Shown here: one piece after another, positions 15,333-27,180 of the stretch | How the letters are laid out: the number at the start of each line of letters is the position of its first letter | Position numbering within the stretch: the stretch's first letter is position 1 | Source: Delphinus delphis | Taxonomy: Eukaryota; Chordata; Mammalia; Artiodactyla; Delphinidae | Length of the DNA stretch: 64,000 nt | Assembly (NCBI RefSeq): GCF_949987515.2 | Contig: NC_082689.1 | Location: 7,431,501 to 7,495,500 of the forward strand | Reading direction: 5' to 3' | The notes under the pieces: model-generated | What the model saw: only the letters and a program-made list of their open reading frames with translations | What the model was told of the DNA's origin: nothing | Databases searched by the model: none | Position numbers and translations under genes: made by a program

Positions 15333-17432
15333 AAAATTGGAGGGCAGCGAGGTGCCTAGGGATGTATTTATACCTAGATGAAATCTTAGCCATTATCCCT
15401 AGCTCAACTTCTCCCACGGTATAAAACCACCCAAAGAAAAATGATGATGAATCTTGAATAAAAGCATGAATGCATTCCAAAGCTAAATACAATTGAGTTA
15501 AGTAATTGTTTCAAATATCCATGCAGTATTTCTACTTCTTGGTTATAATTCATCAAGAATTGACTCAATACAATTGTATTTCTATATGACATTATGGAAT
15601 ACAAAAGTAATGCATAGAATTTTATGTACATAAATACCCTCTCAACTAGTCCAAGTATCAATTTCTTCATCTGTAAAATGGAAGTGGGGACTAGGGTTGA
15701 ACTACAATAATCTTACCTTCCAGTTACCTTCCAGTTGTACCAACTTAACTTCAAGTCATTTTAAAGTCAATGTCCAGTTTCGTACCTCTATCCTCAGGAA
15801 ATACATACATTTTATTTAAGATCCTAAAACAGTGTAATACAAACTGTTATATTACACTGGGGTGATTCCCTACAACGAGATTTTTAGGGTGAAAGAAAAA
15901 AAGTCCCCTGTCCTTTTAGAGAACAATTTTCTCAAGAAAACCATTAAGTACATAGCACCCTGGAAAAGTGTTTTATTCTGGAAACAGATGAATACGAAAA
16001 ACAGCCTTCCAAAGTTGCCAGAAAAATAAGCAAACCAGACAAAATATTTTCTGCCAGTTACGACTAGCACTGGCACCGGTCCTCCTTATGAGCCTAAAGC
16101 TTTATAAATGGGCACAAAAAAAGAATCAGATTCTAGAGCTTTCCAGCTTGTAAAATGTAAGGAACAATCTTCAAAGTACAAGGCCCATAATCATCTATAA
16201 ATGTAGTCCCCATATGAAGAGGAGCAAGTAAATACAACACTGTAAATCTTTCATAAAGTTAAATTTAAATGACTGTCCTCTTGTCTGACTTTTCACCCTA
16301 TTCTTTGGGAGGATTAAAATATACTTCCTTTAATAATGATGAAGACAGTAGCTGACAGTTGTGTAGATATGCTTTACTGTTGAACATCTTAACCAGATAA
16401 ATAAAAAGATGACAAATTCATGCTGTTTTCCTGTTTGTTTATTTAAATTTTACTAGTTCTCATGATATTCCGAAGTCTGGAAGTCAGTCGATTTTCACAT
16501 CAAAGTTTTCTCAAGTTGGAAAGGCCCAGGATAATCATCTGATGTTAGTGCTGCCCGTGCAAAAAAAAGCCACATTAATCACTATTTATTTAACCCATAA
16601 GTTAAAATTAAGTAATAAGTGAAGAAAACAAAACCACAGATTAAAGGTCTTATGAAACCATTAAAAAGAATCACAGTTGGGACAGTGGTGTGTTAGAAGT
16701 ATTTTTCACCAGGTCAGTTCATTCATTTGACTAGTTTCACATCATTCACTCACATCAATGTTGATTAAGTCACTGCTTTTATCACAGTATCTTTTATACA
16801 TGCCCCGTTTAAATTCTGAATATAAGAGTTCTATCCTATGGGGATAACCCTACACACTTCAAAGAAACCAGAAGGCAGCAAGAAATTTATCAACCCTTCA
16901 TTAGTTTCTTGATATGGAATAATTTTAAAGCCTATTTAGAGAGATTGGTTGGTATTTGCAATACACAACATTGGTGGTCGCTTGAGGAACAAAAAACAGC
17001 TGCTTGTGGGCCATACTTCTTAATTAATATAAGATCTCTCAATGCCATGCCCTGAAAAGCATTAGCGGCAAAGCTGCGTAAGTGCAACCTCTCCTCGCTG
17101 CCAGCTCACTGCAGAAAAACACAGGAAACACAGAAGGAGCAGGCCACAGCCATCCTCAGAACACCATCATCACACCACCGAGAAGCACAGATCTCAGATG
17201 AATTCTGGACCAACGGAACCTAACCACATGCATATGGGAGTCTAAACGGCCTGTGGACCTTCTGAAACACAACACACACATGCTTAAATCTCCATTTTTG
17301 CCAACAACCAATTCTTCCTAAAGCACCTCTTAAAATTACAAGGTATGTTTACACTTCTGCTATGATTTAACCAACTTAGAAGTAAAAGCTCAAGTAAATA
17401 TTTATATTACAAACATTAAGAATGCCCTTAAG

Positions 17433-17784
17433 GGGACTTCCCTGGTGGCGCAGTGGTTAAGAATCCGCTTGCCAATGTAGGGGACATGGGTTCGAGCCCT
17501 GGTCCAGGAAAATCCCACATGCCGCGGAGCAACTAAGCCTGTGCACCATAACTACTGAGCCTGCGCTCTAGAGCCTGCGAGCCACAACTACTGAGCCCGA
17601 GTGCCACAACTACTGAAGCCCTAGAGCCCGTGCTCCACAAGAGAAACCACTGCAATGAGAAGCCCGCGCGCCACAACGAAGAGTAGCCCCCGCGCGCCAC
17701 AACCAGAGAAAGCCTGTGCACAGCAACAAAGACCCAATGCAGCCAAAAACAAAATAAATTTATTTAAAAACAAACAAACAAAAA
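17433..17784 (+). mobile_element. CHR-type SINE, long form
   Basis: Head GGACTTCCCTGGTGGCGCAG, B-box GGTTCGAGCCC, repeated ACAACTACTGAGCC units, and tail CAGCCAAAAACAAAATAAAT. Perfect TSD AAGAATGCCCTTAAG at 17418-17432 and 17785-17799. Confidence 0.95.
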
Positions 17785-18426
17785 AAGAATGCCCTTAAGT
17801 AGCAGAAGATCAACGAACCCCAAATAGGGAGCAGATATCAAAGAACAAGTATATCAAAATAAGAATTATTCTTCCAAGAAAAGACACAAATCTACACAAT
17901 ATGAAACTACAGGTTAAATAAAGGATTACTGCGTAATTTTTTTGTTGTTGTTCTACACCCTAAAATAGGTCTAGTATTGATGAGACAGCTTTTACAAATG
18001 CCTCTCTCTGGCTGGGGACACTCCTGGCACACAGCCTTATATGGCACAGACCCTGTGTCACAGAGGCCTGGCAGGGACTTGGGTGCCATTCCAGCAGCCA
18101 AGGCACTTCAGGGAGCTCTGGCTCTCAAAGTGTAAGGTCCCCTGGGGATGAGGATAATGGATATTTACCAAAGATAACTAGGACCATCTAGAATCATTCA
18201 CACTCAAATCTCTTAAGCTAGAATTACCCTCCTCTACTCCAAATCAGAGGTTGCGGAATAGATACGCTGAGAAACAGTTCAGAAAACAAATGTTCAGGAC
18301 ATTTATTAGGCAATTAATGTCAAAGAGCAGTCTTTTAAAAACCAAATATCAAAATATTTTTAAAGCGATCTCCCTATCCTCTCTCTCCACTGTCTCCACC
18401 ATTACTTGCTTCACATGAAAGCTCAC

Positions 18427-18538
18427 CTCGCCCTCTTGAAGAACTCCGACCTCTAGGAGCCCCCACCACTGTGCCTCCTCCTCCTCGTCCTGTCAGTCGC
18501 AGGACAGCAGCACTGTTTACAGACATGGAAAAGTTTCT
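18427..18538 (-). CDS. GIGYF2: GIGYF2 coding exon with the first Gly/Arg-rich stretch (residues 90-126)
   Basis: The acceptor is CTTTTGGCAG and the donor is GTGAGC after GGGCGAG. The 112-nt exon encodes RNFSMSVNSAAVLRLTGRGG and then an Arg/Gly/Ser-rich run ending RSSSRGR, plus the first base of a Gly codon. The Gly/Arg-rich region is low-complexity and continues into the next exon; such tracts often contact RNA or are arginine-methylated. That role is family knowledge, not shown here. The open frame runs on past the donor, but the extension is intron. Phase 1 at the donor matches the exon at 14100-14211. Confidence 0.95.
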
Positions 18539-19581
18539 CTGCCAAAAGAGAGAGAAAGAAAAAAATGAATAAAACAAATAAAACTGCATGTTGTTCCTGG
18601 CCATCTCCCACTGCATCTATAAAATGGCACTTAATGACTACTAGAAATGGGAAACAATCACTACACGACCCACTAAGATGCTCCAAAACCTGATTTTAGC
18701 TGAAAATTTCAAATGAACATTTCAGATCAACAAACATTAACAACCAATGCCTTACACTATGTTAGGTTCTGTGAGGAAATATTAGGCAGACAAACTCTAA
18801 ATGCTGTATGTATCCGGAAGCAGACAGGATATTTATGCATCATAATACATACAGAATACTCGGTAAAAGAGATCTGGTTTGAAAGGGTCCCTTAACTACA
18901 GAAAGGTGGAAATGACAGGGAGTCGCAAAAGGTCTGAATCAACAGTATGATAAAGAAAAAAATGATCATTTTGCCTCATTCTGCTCACCACTGTGAATTA
19001 GCAACTCCAACTAGTATTTAATAGAATGACAGGTATCGGGGTGAATGGGGAAGGGCAAAGTAAGAACCTACATAAGGTCAACCATCTAAACGGGTAGGGG
19101 GAGAGAATGCTTGCAAAAAATAAACAAAATCCCAACCGCTTGGTCTTTAGCCTGCACTTGCACCCACAGTCAATCTGGAAAAGGGTCAAATACAACAACA
19201 GCAGCGGGTGGGCATCCTTCAAACATGAAGAGGGATACAGGAAGACAGGAGGTCTGGGATTCAAAAATATGTTTAGTTGATACTTCTGGATAAATGGAAT
19301 ATACAGAGCTTAGGAAAAGGTAAAGCAAGAAGCAATTATAAAAATATTGAAAAATGATCTGTAAGATATCAAAATCCTGGGCATTTGAAGGAGAATTTCG
19401 TAAGAGTTCTAAACTCAGAAAATGTTGGAATATATCCTTACCTGAATACTTTCTATAAACTTAGAACCTAACAGACATCTGTGCAAAAATGCAGGTGTGG
19501 TTACAGTGTGGCAAATCCAACTTCAGCATGGCTGTAGCCAAGGGCCCTCCTGGCAAAGGGGCAAGAAGTGAGGCTTAAGAG

Positions 19582-19610
19582 CACACCAATCTGGTAGCAG
19601 CTACCTAAAT
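19582..19610 (+). repeat. 29-bp direct repeat, copy 1
   Basis: Begins CACACCAATCTGGTAGCAGC and is identical over 29 bp to 21401-21429. It is not part of a recognised repeat family. Confidence 0.9.
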
Positions 19611-20596
19611 CACAGGGAAATAGAATCCTGCAATTCAACTAATATTTTAAGTCCAAATTGTTCTCCACTGTGAAGTCCTGATTTGCTGTTCTGATTCAAG
19701 ATCAATTGAAATGTGATGTCTACACCTCTTTTGAAGAAATCAACATGTAATTGGTTTTTAAAACTTCTACTTTCATTTCTGAATTTCTTGTTTTAATATA
19801 TGGCTCATTTTCTCCTCATTACCTGTCATTACTTGTCTTTTTCAGAACTGCATTCAATACAATTTGTTCAGATAAATTTTAGGAACTTATCAATGGAAGT
19901 TTTTTCCTTTGACTTTTAAAGGTATATAATCATATAATCAAGTAACTTCAACACTGAAGACTTAAAATGTAACTGATAACTAAAAACTAGAGGCAGATAC
20001 CAAACTTGATTAGTACTTATTTCAAACTGTTTTTTAATAAAACTTAAAAAAAAAATGCTGGTTGAAACAAATGCATTAATTTACCTTTTAACACAGAGTA
20101 ACCAGTGGAGTTACTGAATAATGCCTCTGGGATCACAATTAAGCAAGACTATGAAGTCCCAAAATCTAGATTAATATATTCTAAAATTAAAAAAACAGAG
20201 GTCAGAGCTAGCTGTATTATGTATACCAGGATCTGACACTGTCGAACACCTCACTACCAAAGTATTACATGTATGAAACTCAAATGCACCCATCTACGGC
20301 GTTCAGGGAAACTCTCATATGCTTTCATACATCCTCACACATCGCAGCTGAAAGTGCAAACTGGTATAATCTCTGGAAGGCAATTTCTCAAAGTATATTT
20401 AAATGTCCATACCCTTTGACACAACAATTCCTCTTCTTACACATGTGAAAAATAACATAAGCAGAAAGATTTTAACTGCAGTGCTATTTGTAAAAGCAAA
20501 AATGGCAACCAGCTAAGTATCAACCAAAAGGAGCTAATTTAAAAATCATGGCCATCTATACAGGGAATTCTGTGCAGTTGTTTAAAAAAATGAGGC

Positions 20597-20752
20597 TGGA
20601 ACTTCCCTGGCGGTCCAGTGGTTAAGACTCCAAGCTTCCACTACAGGGGGCAGGGGTTCAATCCCCGGTTGGGGAATTAAGATCCCACATGCCAAGCGGC
20701 GCAGCAAAAACATAAAAATTAAATAAATAAATAAATAAAATGGGTAATCATG
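20597..20752 (+). mobile_element. Very short tRNA-Glu-derived SINE
   Basis: Head CTTCCCTGGCGGTCCAGTGG, GGTTCAATCCCCGGTTGGGG, ATTAAGATCCCACATGCC, then an AAATAAATAAATA tail. TSD TTAAAAAAATGAGGC-type at 20582-20596 and 20753-20770, differing only in A-run length. Confidence 0.92.
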
Positions 20753-20884
20753 TTAAAAAAAAAATGAGGCAACTCTATTTATTAGGGTGGACCATATAAA
20801 ATGGCTAATATTCAACCATTTCTGATCCAGAAAGCTACAATTTCATACAGTCAGCCTAAAATATCAATACAAAGATATAAAGCA

Positions 20885-21080
20885 TAGCTGGAGTTAAGAG
20901 CATGGAGAGGCTAGACTGTCTGAGAGTGAATTTTGGCTCCTTTACTCAACTTCTCTGTGCCTCATTTTCCTCATCTATATAATGTGAATAGGAATCTACT
21001 TCGTGGGTTGTTGCAAGCACTTAACACATTAAGCAACAAGTATTTAGAACAGTGTCTGATACATATTAAAAGCTAAATAA
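20885..21080 (+). repeat. MIR SINE, old
   Basis: TTAAGAGCATGGAGAGGCTA, TCTCTGTGCCTCATTTTCCT and CATCTATATAATGTGAATAG then AGAACAGTGTCTGATACATA follow the sense MIR consensus order. Confidence 0.8.
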
Positions 21081-21400
21081 GTATCTGTTATTATTTCCCA
21101 AATAGATGCTCCGGTGAAAACAGTAAAGTGTAGAACTGTATGCATAGTATGCTACCATTTATGTGTATGTGTGTTTAAAGGAATAGATGCATAGACAGTT
21201 GCAGATGTATTAAATACACTAGGAAGGGAACACAAGAAAATGGAAACAGTGGTTATTCCTGAGGACGACTAATAGCTAGCGAGAGTCTGGTTTACTCACA
21301 AACTTGCTTTTCGCTCTATGCACTTTGTGAATTTTGTATACACATGTATTATCTATTCAACGATGCATAAGTGATTTTCCTTGATGTCAAATAAATAAAA

Positions 21401-21429
21401 CACACCAATCTGGTAGCAGCTACCTAAAT
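21401..21429 (+). repeat. 29-bp direct repeat, copy 2
   Basis: Identical to 19582-19610 and starts immediately after an ATAAATAAAA tail. See the matching finding. Confidence 0.9.
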
Positions 21430-21950
21430 TACAAGTGTAATGTGTAGAGTCATGCTTTTCAAACTGTGACAGACATACAGGGAAATGTCAAAACCAAGAG
21501 CAACTGGGAGATCTTATTTAAGTGTTAATTTTGTTCTAAGAAAACCTTTTACTTAGTTATATTTTATACATGCATGCACGTATATATATGTGTGTGAGTG
21601 TACTGGGGCGTGGGGGGGGGCGTGGGTAGTGAGGGAATGTGCACAAGCAGAAAATTACCTTGCAGTTTAAAGATAAAATATTCCCTTCAGGTAACTTCAG
21701 GAACCAAGATATGCAGCAAGAAGCTATTTTAGGTTATTAGAATTATTTACCTCCCCAATCAGAGTAATAGGGTGAATAAGTATACAAAACTCTAGTCTAG
21801 GAAGATCTAAGCAATTCCTGAACAGGTACCTGACCATCCAAAGTATACACTTCAAAATGTTAATGAACCTTTTGCCAGCTTTAAGTACTGTCCTACTCCA
21901 ACATACTTTACAAAAAAGGCTACCAAGTGTCAGGAATTCCTAAATGATGC

Positions 21951-22161
21951 TTTTTTTTTTTTTTTTGGTGCGGTACGCGGGCTTCTCACCGCTGCGGCCT
22001 CTCCCGTTGCGGAGCACAGGCTCCGGACGCGCAGGCTCAGCGGCCATGGCTCACGGGCCCAGCCGCTCCGCGGCATGTGGGATCTTCCCAGACCGGGGCA
22101 CGAACCCGTGTCCCCTGCATCAGCAGGCGGACTCCCAACCACTGCGCCACCAGGGAAGCCC
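21951..22161 (-). mobile_element. CHR-type SINE, short (young) form
   Basis: Poly-T tail complement at the left, then GGTGCGGTACGCGGGCTTCT, and the head complement CCACCAGGGAAGCCC at the right. TSD AATGATGC at 21943-21950 and 22162-22169. CpG-rich body suggests a fairly recent copy. Confidence 0.95.
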
Positions 22162-22740
22162 AATGATGCCTTTTTAAATGCTTCCAAAAATGCACCCCGA
22201 TGGTCTTCTGTGATTACCATGAAAACTTCCCAATCCTTACATTAAGCCCCTGTGTTTACAGCATCCAGACCTTAACACCTTAAGATAAACTTTTCCATTA
22301 TAAAAACAAAATGAAGAGTTACTCCTTTAGTCATGCTAGAACTAATTTTGGTGTGTAGGTGTACTGCATACCTAACTTTATTCCTTTTCAATTGTTAACC
22401 AACAGTTCCCAGCTGCATTTGTTGAATAATTTTTGATTTTTCAAATGATTTGTGTAGCCCTTAGTAAATACAATTTCTTAGAAATGTTAACAGGATTTTT
22501 CTGAATGATTCAATTACTTTTTTTTTTTTTTAATTAAAAGTCTATCACGTTTTGGTAACTAGTAGCAAGTCCTCCTCCCTACTTATTAAAAAGCTTTTCT
22601 GGCCCATGTAGTCTCTAAGAAATCCAGGCAGTCATTTAAGGAAAAATAAAAAGAAATTATTAAAAATATTCATAAACAGTTGGAAAAATAATCACAAAAG
22701 ATTGAAACTGGTATACTGAGCTATATAAAAATTAGCTTCT

Positions 22741-23053
22741 CGGGCTTCCCTGGTGGCGCAGTGGCTGAGAATCTGCCTGCTAATGCAGGGGACATGGGTT
22801 CGAGCCCTGGTCTGGGAGGATCCCACGTGCCTCGGAGCAAGTAGGCCCGTGAGCCACAATTACTGAGCCTGCGCGTCTGGAGCCTATGCTCCACAACAAG
22901 AGAGGCCGCGATAGTGAGAGGCCCACGCACTGTGATGAAGAGTGGCCCCCGCTTGCCACAACTAGAGAAAGCCCTCGCACAGAAACGAAGACCCAACACA
23001 GCAAAAATAATTAATTAATAAACGCCTACCCCCAACATCTTCTTAAAAAAAAA
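22741..23053 (+). mobile_element. CHR-type SINE, long or intermediate form
   Basis: Head GGGCTTCCCTGGTGGCGCAG and B-box GGTTCGAGCCC; the body mixes short-form AGAGGCCGCG/GTGAGAGGCCC units with long-form CAACTAGAGAAAGCCC. TSD AAAAATTAGCTTCT at 22727-22740 and 23054-23067 is perfect. Confidence 0.93.
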
Positions 23054-23689
23054 AAAAATTAGCTTCTACATTAAAAAAATCATAAATGAAATCAAATGCA
23101 ATTAAAAATTTAGAAAATTTAACAGGTTAGGGTTAGGGCTAGCTCAAGAAAAAGATTTCTATCCAAAAGAAAAACTGGCAAAGACAAGAACAAAAAGTTA
23201 AAAGAAATATAAATGCAAACATGAGAAACTCTGCACTAGGGAAAGAAATGCAAAGTAAAACAATGGAAGAATATTTTATCCAAATCTGCAGAGAATTTTT
23301 TCAATAAAAACAATGTTTGAAGTATAGAACAAAGCTTAGTATACACCATCACCCGCACAAAAAGGGGGAAAACATATTTACTTGGAAAAACACACAAGAA
23401 GCTGCTAACACTGGCTGCCTTTCGGAAAAGGAGACAGGTGGCTGGGGGAAAGGATGGGAGAGAGATTTTCTATTATATACTGTTCTGTAAATTTTGATTT
23501 TTTAAACCATATGATTTACTGCTTATTCAAAATAATTAATTAATAAATAAAAATACTGAACGTGGCAAAAGTAATGGTAAAATGCTACAGGTATGGCAGC
23601 AGTGAAACAAAACAAATATCCTCATACAAAGTTTCTTGAAAACAATTTACAGTATGGAGTGATTTGCTTTTATTTCCAAACTTTCAATT

Positions 23690-24565
23690 CTAATCAGCTG
23701 ATCTATATGTCTATCCTTAAGCCACAGTTTTGATTACTGTAGCTTTGTAGTAAGTTCTGAAACTGGAAGTATAGGTCCCCAGCTTTGTTCTTCTTTTTCA
23801 AAATTGTTTTAACTACTTAGGGTCCCTTGCAATTCCACATGAATTTTAAGATCAGCTTGTCAGTTTCTACCCAAAAAGCCACTGGGATTTTGACGGGGAT
23901 TGTACTGACAGTAGATCGATTAACAATATTAAGTCTTCCATGGCTTAATAAATGCTGATGCCTTTCCACTTATCTAGGCTTTAATTTCTTTCAACAGTGT
24001 TTTATACTTTTTATGTAAAAGTTTTATACCTCCTTATTCTTAAGTATTTTGTTTTATTTTTGGCTGCGTTGGATCTTCGTTGCTGCACGTGGGCTTTCTC
24101 TAGTTGCGGCCAGCAGGGGCTACTCTTCGTTGCAGTGCACAGGCTTCTCATTGCGGTGGCTTCTCTTGTTGCGGGTCACAGGCCCTAGAGCACGCGGGCT
24201 TCAGTAGTTGCGGCATTTGGGTTCATTAGTTGTGGCGCTTGGGCTCTAGGGCGCACGGGCTTCAGCAGTTGTGGTGCATGGGCTCAGCAGTTGTGGCTCG
24301 AGGGCTTAGGTGCGCTGCAGCCTGTGGGATCTTCCCTGACCAGAGATCAAACCCGTATCCCCTGCACAGCAGGTGAATTCTTAACCACTGCACCACCAAG
24401 GGAAGTCCAACCAAGTATTTTGTTTTTAATACTACTGTAAATGGAATTGTTTTCTTAATTTCCTTTGTGAACTGTCCATTGCTAGTGTACAGAAATACAA
24501 CTGACTTTTGTGTACTGATTCTGTAGCATACAACTGTGCTGTATTCACTTAGTACACTATAAAAG
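23690..24565 (-). mobile_element. L1 ORF2 fragment (reverse-transcriptase region flank), broken
   Basis: The plus strand reads GATTACTGTAGCTTTGTAGT, GGATTTTGACGGGGATTGTA, ACAATATTAAGTCTTCCATG and GAAATACAACTGACTTTTGT. This is the familiar antisense of L1 ORF2 just downstream of the reverse-transcriptase active-site segment. A long CHR SINE (24056-24412) splits it. No intact frame remains. Confidence 0.85.
24056..24412 (-). mobile_element. CHR-type SINE, long form, inside L1
   Basis: Antisense copy: ATTTTTGGCTGCGTTGGATC at the left, CACCACCAAGGGAAGTCC at the right. TSD AAGTATTTTGTTTT at 24042-24055 and 24413-24426, within the L1 fragment, so it is younger than that L1. Confidence 0.94.
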
Positions 24566-24637
24566 GACAAATACAAAATGTGCTACTTTCTAGCCCAAAA
24601 CTCTAACTTTCTCACAATATCATTTAAAAAATTGGTG

Positions 24638-24825
24638 ACAGGGCCACAACTACTGCAGCCCGCATGCCTAGAGCCCATGCTCCACAACAAAGAGAAGCCA
24701 CCGCAAAGAGAAGCCTGCGCACCACAACGAAGAGTAGCCCCTGCTCGTTGCAACGAGAGAAAGCCCATGTGCAGCAATGAAGACCCAACGCAGCCAAAAA
24801 TAAATAAATAAATTTATTAAAAAAG
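24638..24825 (+). mobile_element. CHR-type SINE, 5'-truncated long form
   Basis: Starts inside the body (GGCCACAACTACTGCAGCCC), lacks the tRNA-like head, and ends CAGCCAAAAATAAATAAATA. Perfect TSD AAAAAATTGGTG at 24626-24637 and 24826-24837 shows it was inserted in truncated form. Confidence 0.92.
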
Positions 24826-25214
24826 AAAAAATTGGTGCCAGAAGAGCACATTTTTAAGCACATTGTAAGCTGAAGATCTACATTTTCCTTTAATGGTAAG
24901 AACTGGTAAAAAATTGGCGAGAATTCATGTTTTGCAGAACTGAAAAACTACATGTTTCTGAAAAGAAGGCCCTCTCCCTCAAAAAATAACTCTTTCTCTC
25001 TACTCAAATCCATCTCCTTACACTCAACAGCTTCAGATCTAAAGCAGAATCTAGTCAACTAAGAGAGGCATCCAAACACCAAGAAAAGAGTAAGAAGGAA
25101 GCAGATCTGGGGGGAATGGAGGACACTCCTTAGCGCCTAAGTAGGAACTTCACATTTTCATGCCTCGGTGGGAAGGAACAAGGGTTTGACTGAAGCTCAA
25201 AGGTAGACACAAAC

Positions 25215-25310
25215 CTGTTCTTCTTCTGTAAAGGGTACAAGAGCCAACGGCGGCAGGGGTTCCTCCTGTAGGATAGGCAGAAATTCTTTATCCAGAAGGT
25301 CTGAAGGTAT
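25215..25310 (-). CDS. GIGYF2: GIGYF2 coding exon (residues 58-89)
   Basis: The 96-nt, phase-0 exon encodes IPSDLLDKEF through PFTEEEQ, exactly 32 codons. The acceptor is GGTCAAACAG and the donor is GTTTGT after CAG. The donor has T at +3, which is below consensus, so this may be one of the weaker junctions. The segment is acidic and proline-rich, continues the 4EHP-binding N terminus, and has no separate catalytic role. It joins in frame to the exons at 26296-26425 and 18427-18538. The longest open frame covering it reads a different phase and is not the protein. Confidence 0.95.
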
Positions 25311-25726
25311 CTGTTTGACCAAACACATGACCAAGAGATTAATGCTATCCCTCCAATTACAAGAAGATAAAACAAGAAAATATTCTTTGATTCACCTGTT
25401 GCTGATTATTAAAAATATGGATTAAAGCTTATTCAGACACAATTAATATTCTGAAAGGGTCAAACATTAAAAACCCCAGTCACTCTCCCTGTCCTCCCAT
25501 CAGACGACCACTCTCAGATTTGATATACAGCACTGACTCTGGTATTCCAGAGTGCACATTTAACTCAAAGCACAAGGTGGTAAGGAGAGTTTTACAAGCA
25601 ACTGTATCTATCCTAAGCAACCATCATTAAAATTTGATTCTTAATCCATAAAATTAAAAACAAAGTATACTTAAAAAATAGAAAATGTTATTTCTCACTA
25701 GTCAGGTAATGAAAGTGTATTTTATA

Positions 25727-25791
25727 TAAAGTAGAAACTAACGCACCATTGTAAAGCAATTATACTCCAATAAAGACGTTTAAAAAAAAAG
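25727..25791 (+). mobile_element. 65-bp L1 3'-end insertion
   Basis: Only the last 65 bp of an L1: CACCATTGTAAAGCAATTAT, ACTCCAATAAAGACG and a short A tail. Near-perfect TSD AAGTGTAT(T/C)TTATA at 25713-25726 and 25792-25805. It lies in the 985-bp GIGYF2 intron between exons at 25.2 and 26.3 kb. Confidence 0.8.
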
Positions 25792-26295
25792 AAGTGTATC
25801 TTATACTGTTTGAGTTTTGATCATTTATAAGTAACACAAATGTGGTGTCACATTTTAAGATTTTGTCCCCACTGAAAATTTTATATTTAACTCAAAAGAA
25901 AAGAACAAGAGAAGCATCTGCCCTTCTCACTCCTAACTTCTAACTGGAAAGAAGAATAAGAGATGCAATAAAGAGAGAAGAGAAAAATTCTTCCTTTCTC
26001 AGCCATCATACTGGGATAGAAACAGAGGTTCAGAGGAAATTAGTTAGACAAAGCATTAAGTCCTGACTACTCTCCTGTTTTCATGAAGCTTTCTACTCCT
26101 GTAATGAAATGTTAGGTCTTCTCTAAAAAAATAGAGTATGTAACATTTAGAAGAGCCTCTGTAAACTATTGCAGGTTTCAAAGCAGGAAAAAAAAAAGGT
26201 AGAGAGAAAAACTATGGCTGTTTCATATATCAGCACATAACTGTACATAACCTGAAATCTTATTCATAATTCTGAACTCTTTCCTACTTTCTTAC

Positions 26296-26425
26296 CTTGT
26301 TGTCTTTAAGGAAAAGTGCTAACATTTCTTCTCTGCCATAACGATAGTCTGCTAATTTATACTTCGGCAATGCTGGAGAAAGAGGAGGGGATGTAATACT
26401 CCCACCACTGGACAGAGCTCGGAGC
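26296..26425 (-). CDS. GIGYF2: GIGYF2 coding exon with the 4EHP-binding motif (residues 14-57)
   Basis: The exon is bounded by acceptor CTATTTTAG and donor GTAAGAAAG. Its first base completes Trp14, and 43 codons follow. It encodes a Ser/Pro-rich stretch (about 19-34) and then YRYGREEML at residues 41-49. This fits the YXYX4L-type motif by which GIGYF proteins bind the dorsal surface of 4EHP (EIF4E2), the central contact of the 4EHP-GIGYF2 repressor. Both tyrosines and the ML pair are intact. The exon ends at FLKDNK on a codon boundary. No frameshift or stop is present. Confidence 0.96.
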
Positions 26426-26749
26426 CTAAAATAGTAGACAGAATATAAAATGAAGTGTCAAATATTCTGGCAGTAAGGACTTTTTATTTTCATATACTAT
26501 AAAAGTTTTATAAAATAAAAAAGAACAAAAAAACCCCTATTATCTCAAAGTATCCAAGATTTTAGCTCTAATACAACCTGCTATAATAGCTCACTAAGAA
26601 AACAGCTCATTGAGAAATAACTAGACAACCATTTGAAAATTCCTTAACTAGAAAGTATCGTGGCATGTCTGTGAGAAGCTTAGGGGGTGAGATGGGGACA
26701 CCTTTTTCCAAACTATAAAAATAACATATAATTAAAACAAAAGTCATGT

Positions 26750-27180
26750 ATCACCTTACACCCACTAGATTAATAAAAATTAATAAATCTGACAATACCA
26801 GTTGTTGGTAAGGATGAAAAACAATGCAAATTCTCAAGTAGTATTTGTGGGATTATAAACTAGAACAGCCACTTCAAAGAATGATTTGCTAATATTTAAC
26901 AAAGTATGCTACACAAAAGAAAAAGCAAAATACAGAAGCTTATAAAAAAGATAATACTTTTATATATGCCCACAATATTTCATAATTCACTTTTAATGAA
27001 AGCAATTAGTGATCAGTATAGAGAATTTAAAAATGCAGTGAAAAAAGTGCAGTACAAGGAGAAAAAATATAAAAGCCATATTTACTAAGAAAAAAAAGTA
27101 AAAATATACTTCGAGCTGATAATAGCAGCTGCCTCTAAGGAATGGAACTGGGAAAAGAGAAACATTTTAATTTTATAATA
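26750..27180 (+). repeat. Old L1 3' fragment
   Basis: ACACCCACTAGATTAATAAA, GTTGTTGGTAAGGATGAAAA and GTGGGATTATAAACTAGAAC follow the sense L1 order downstream of ORF2. Confidence 0.6.

Larger units (their letters stand above)
20330..21400 (+). repeat. Old L1 3' sequence, with a MIR and a SINE inside
   Basis: Sense L1M-type phrases: CTGGTATAATCTCTGGAAGG, GGAATTCTGTGCAGTTGTTT, GTGGTTATTCCTGAGGACGA, and the end CTTGATGTCAAATAAATAAA. A very short CHR-type SINE (20597-20752) and a MIR (20885-21080) interrupt it; order of insertion not resolved. Copy 2 of the 29-bp repeat begins directly after the A-rich end. Confidence 0.6.

Noticed and set aside
17440..17520. tRNA gene candidates from A/B-box sequences in SINE heads
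   Set aside because: These are tRNA-Glu-derived SINE promoters flanked by TSDs and tails, with no intact tRNA cloverleaf.
18374..18426. Extension of the GIGYF2 frame after the Arg/Gly run (ELSCEASNG)
   Set aside because: It lies beyond the GTGAGC donor, and the protein continues with GRGRGECGF from the next exon.
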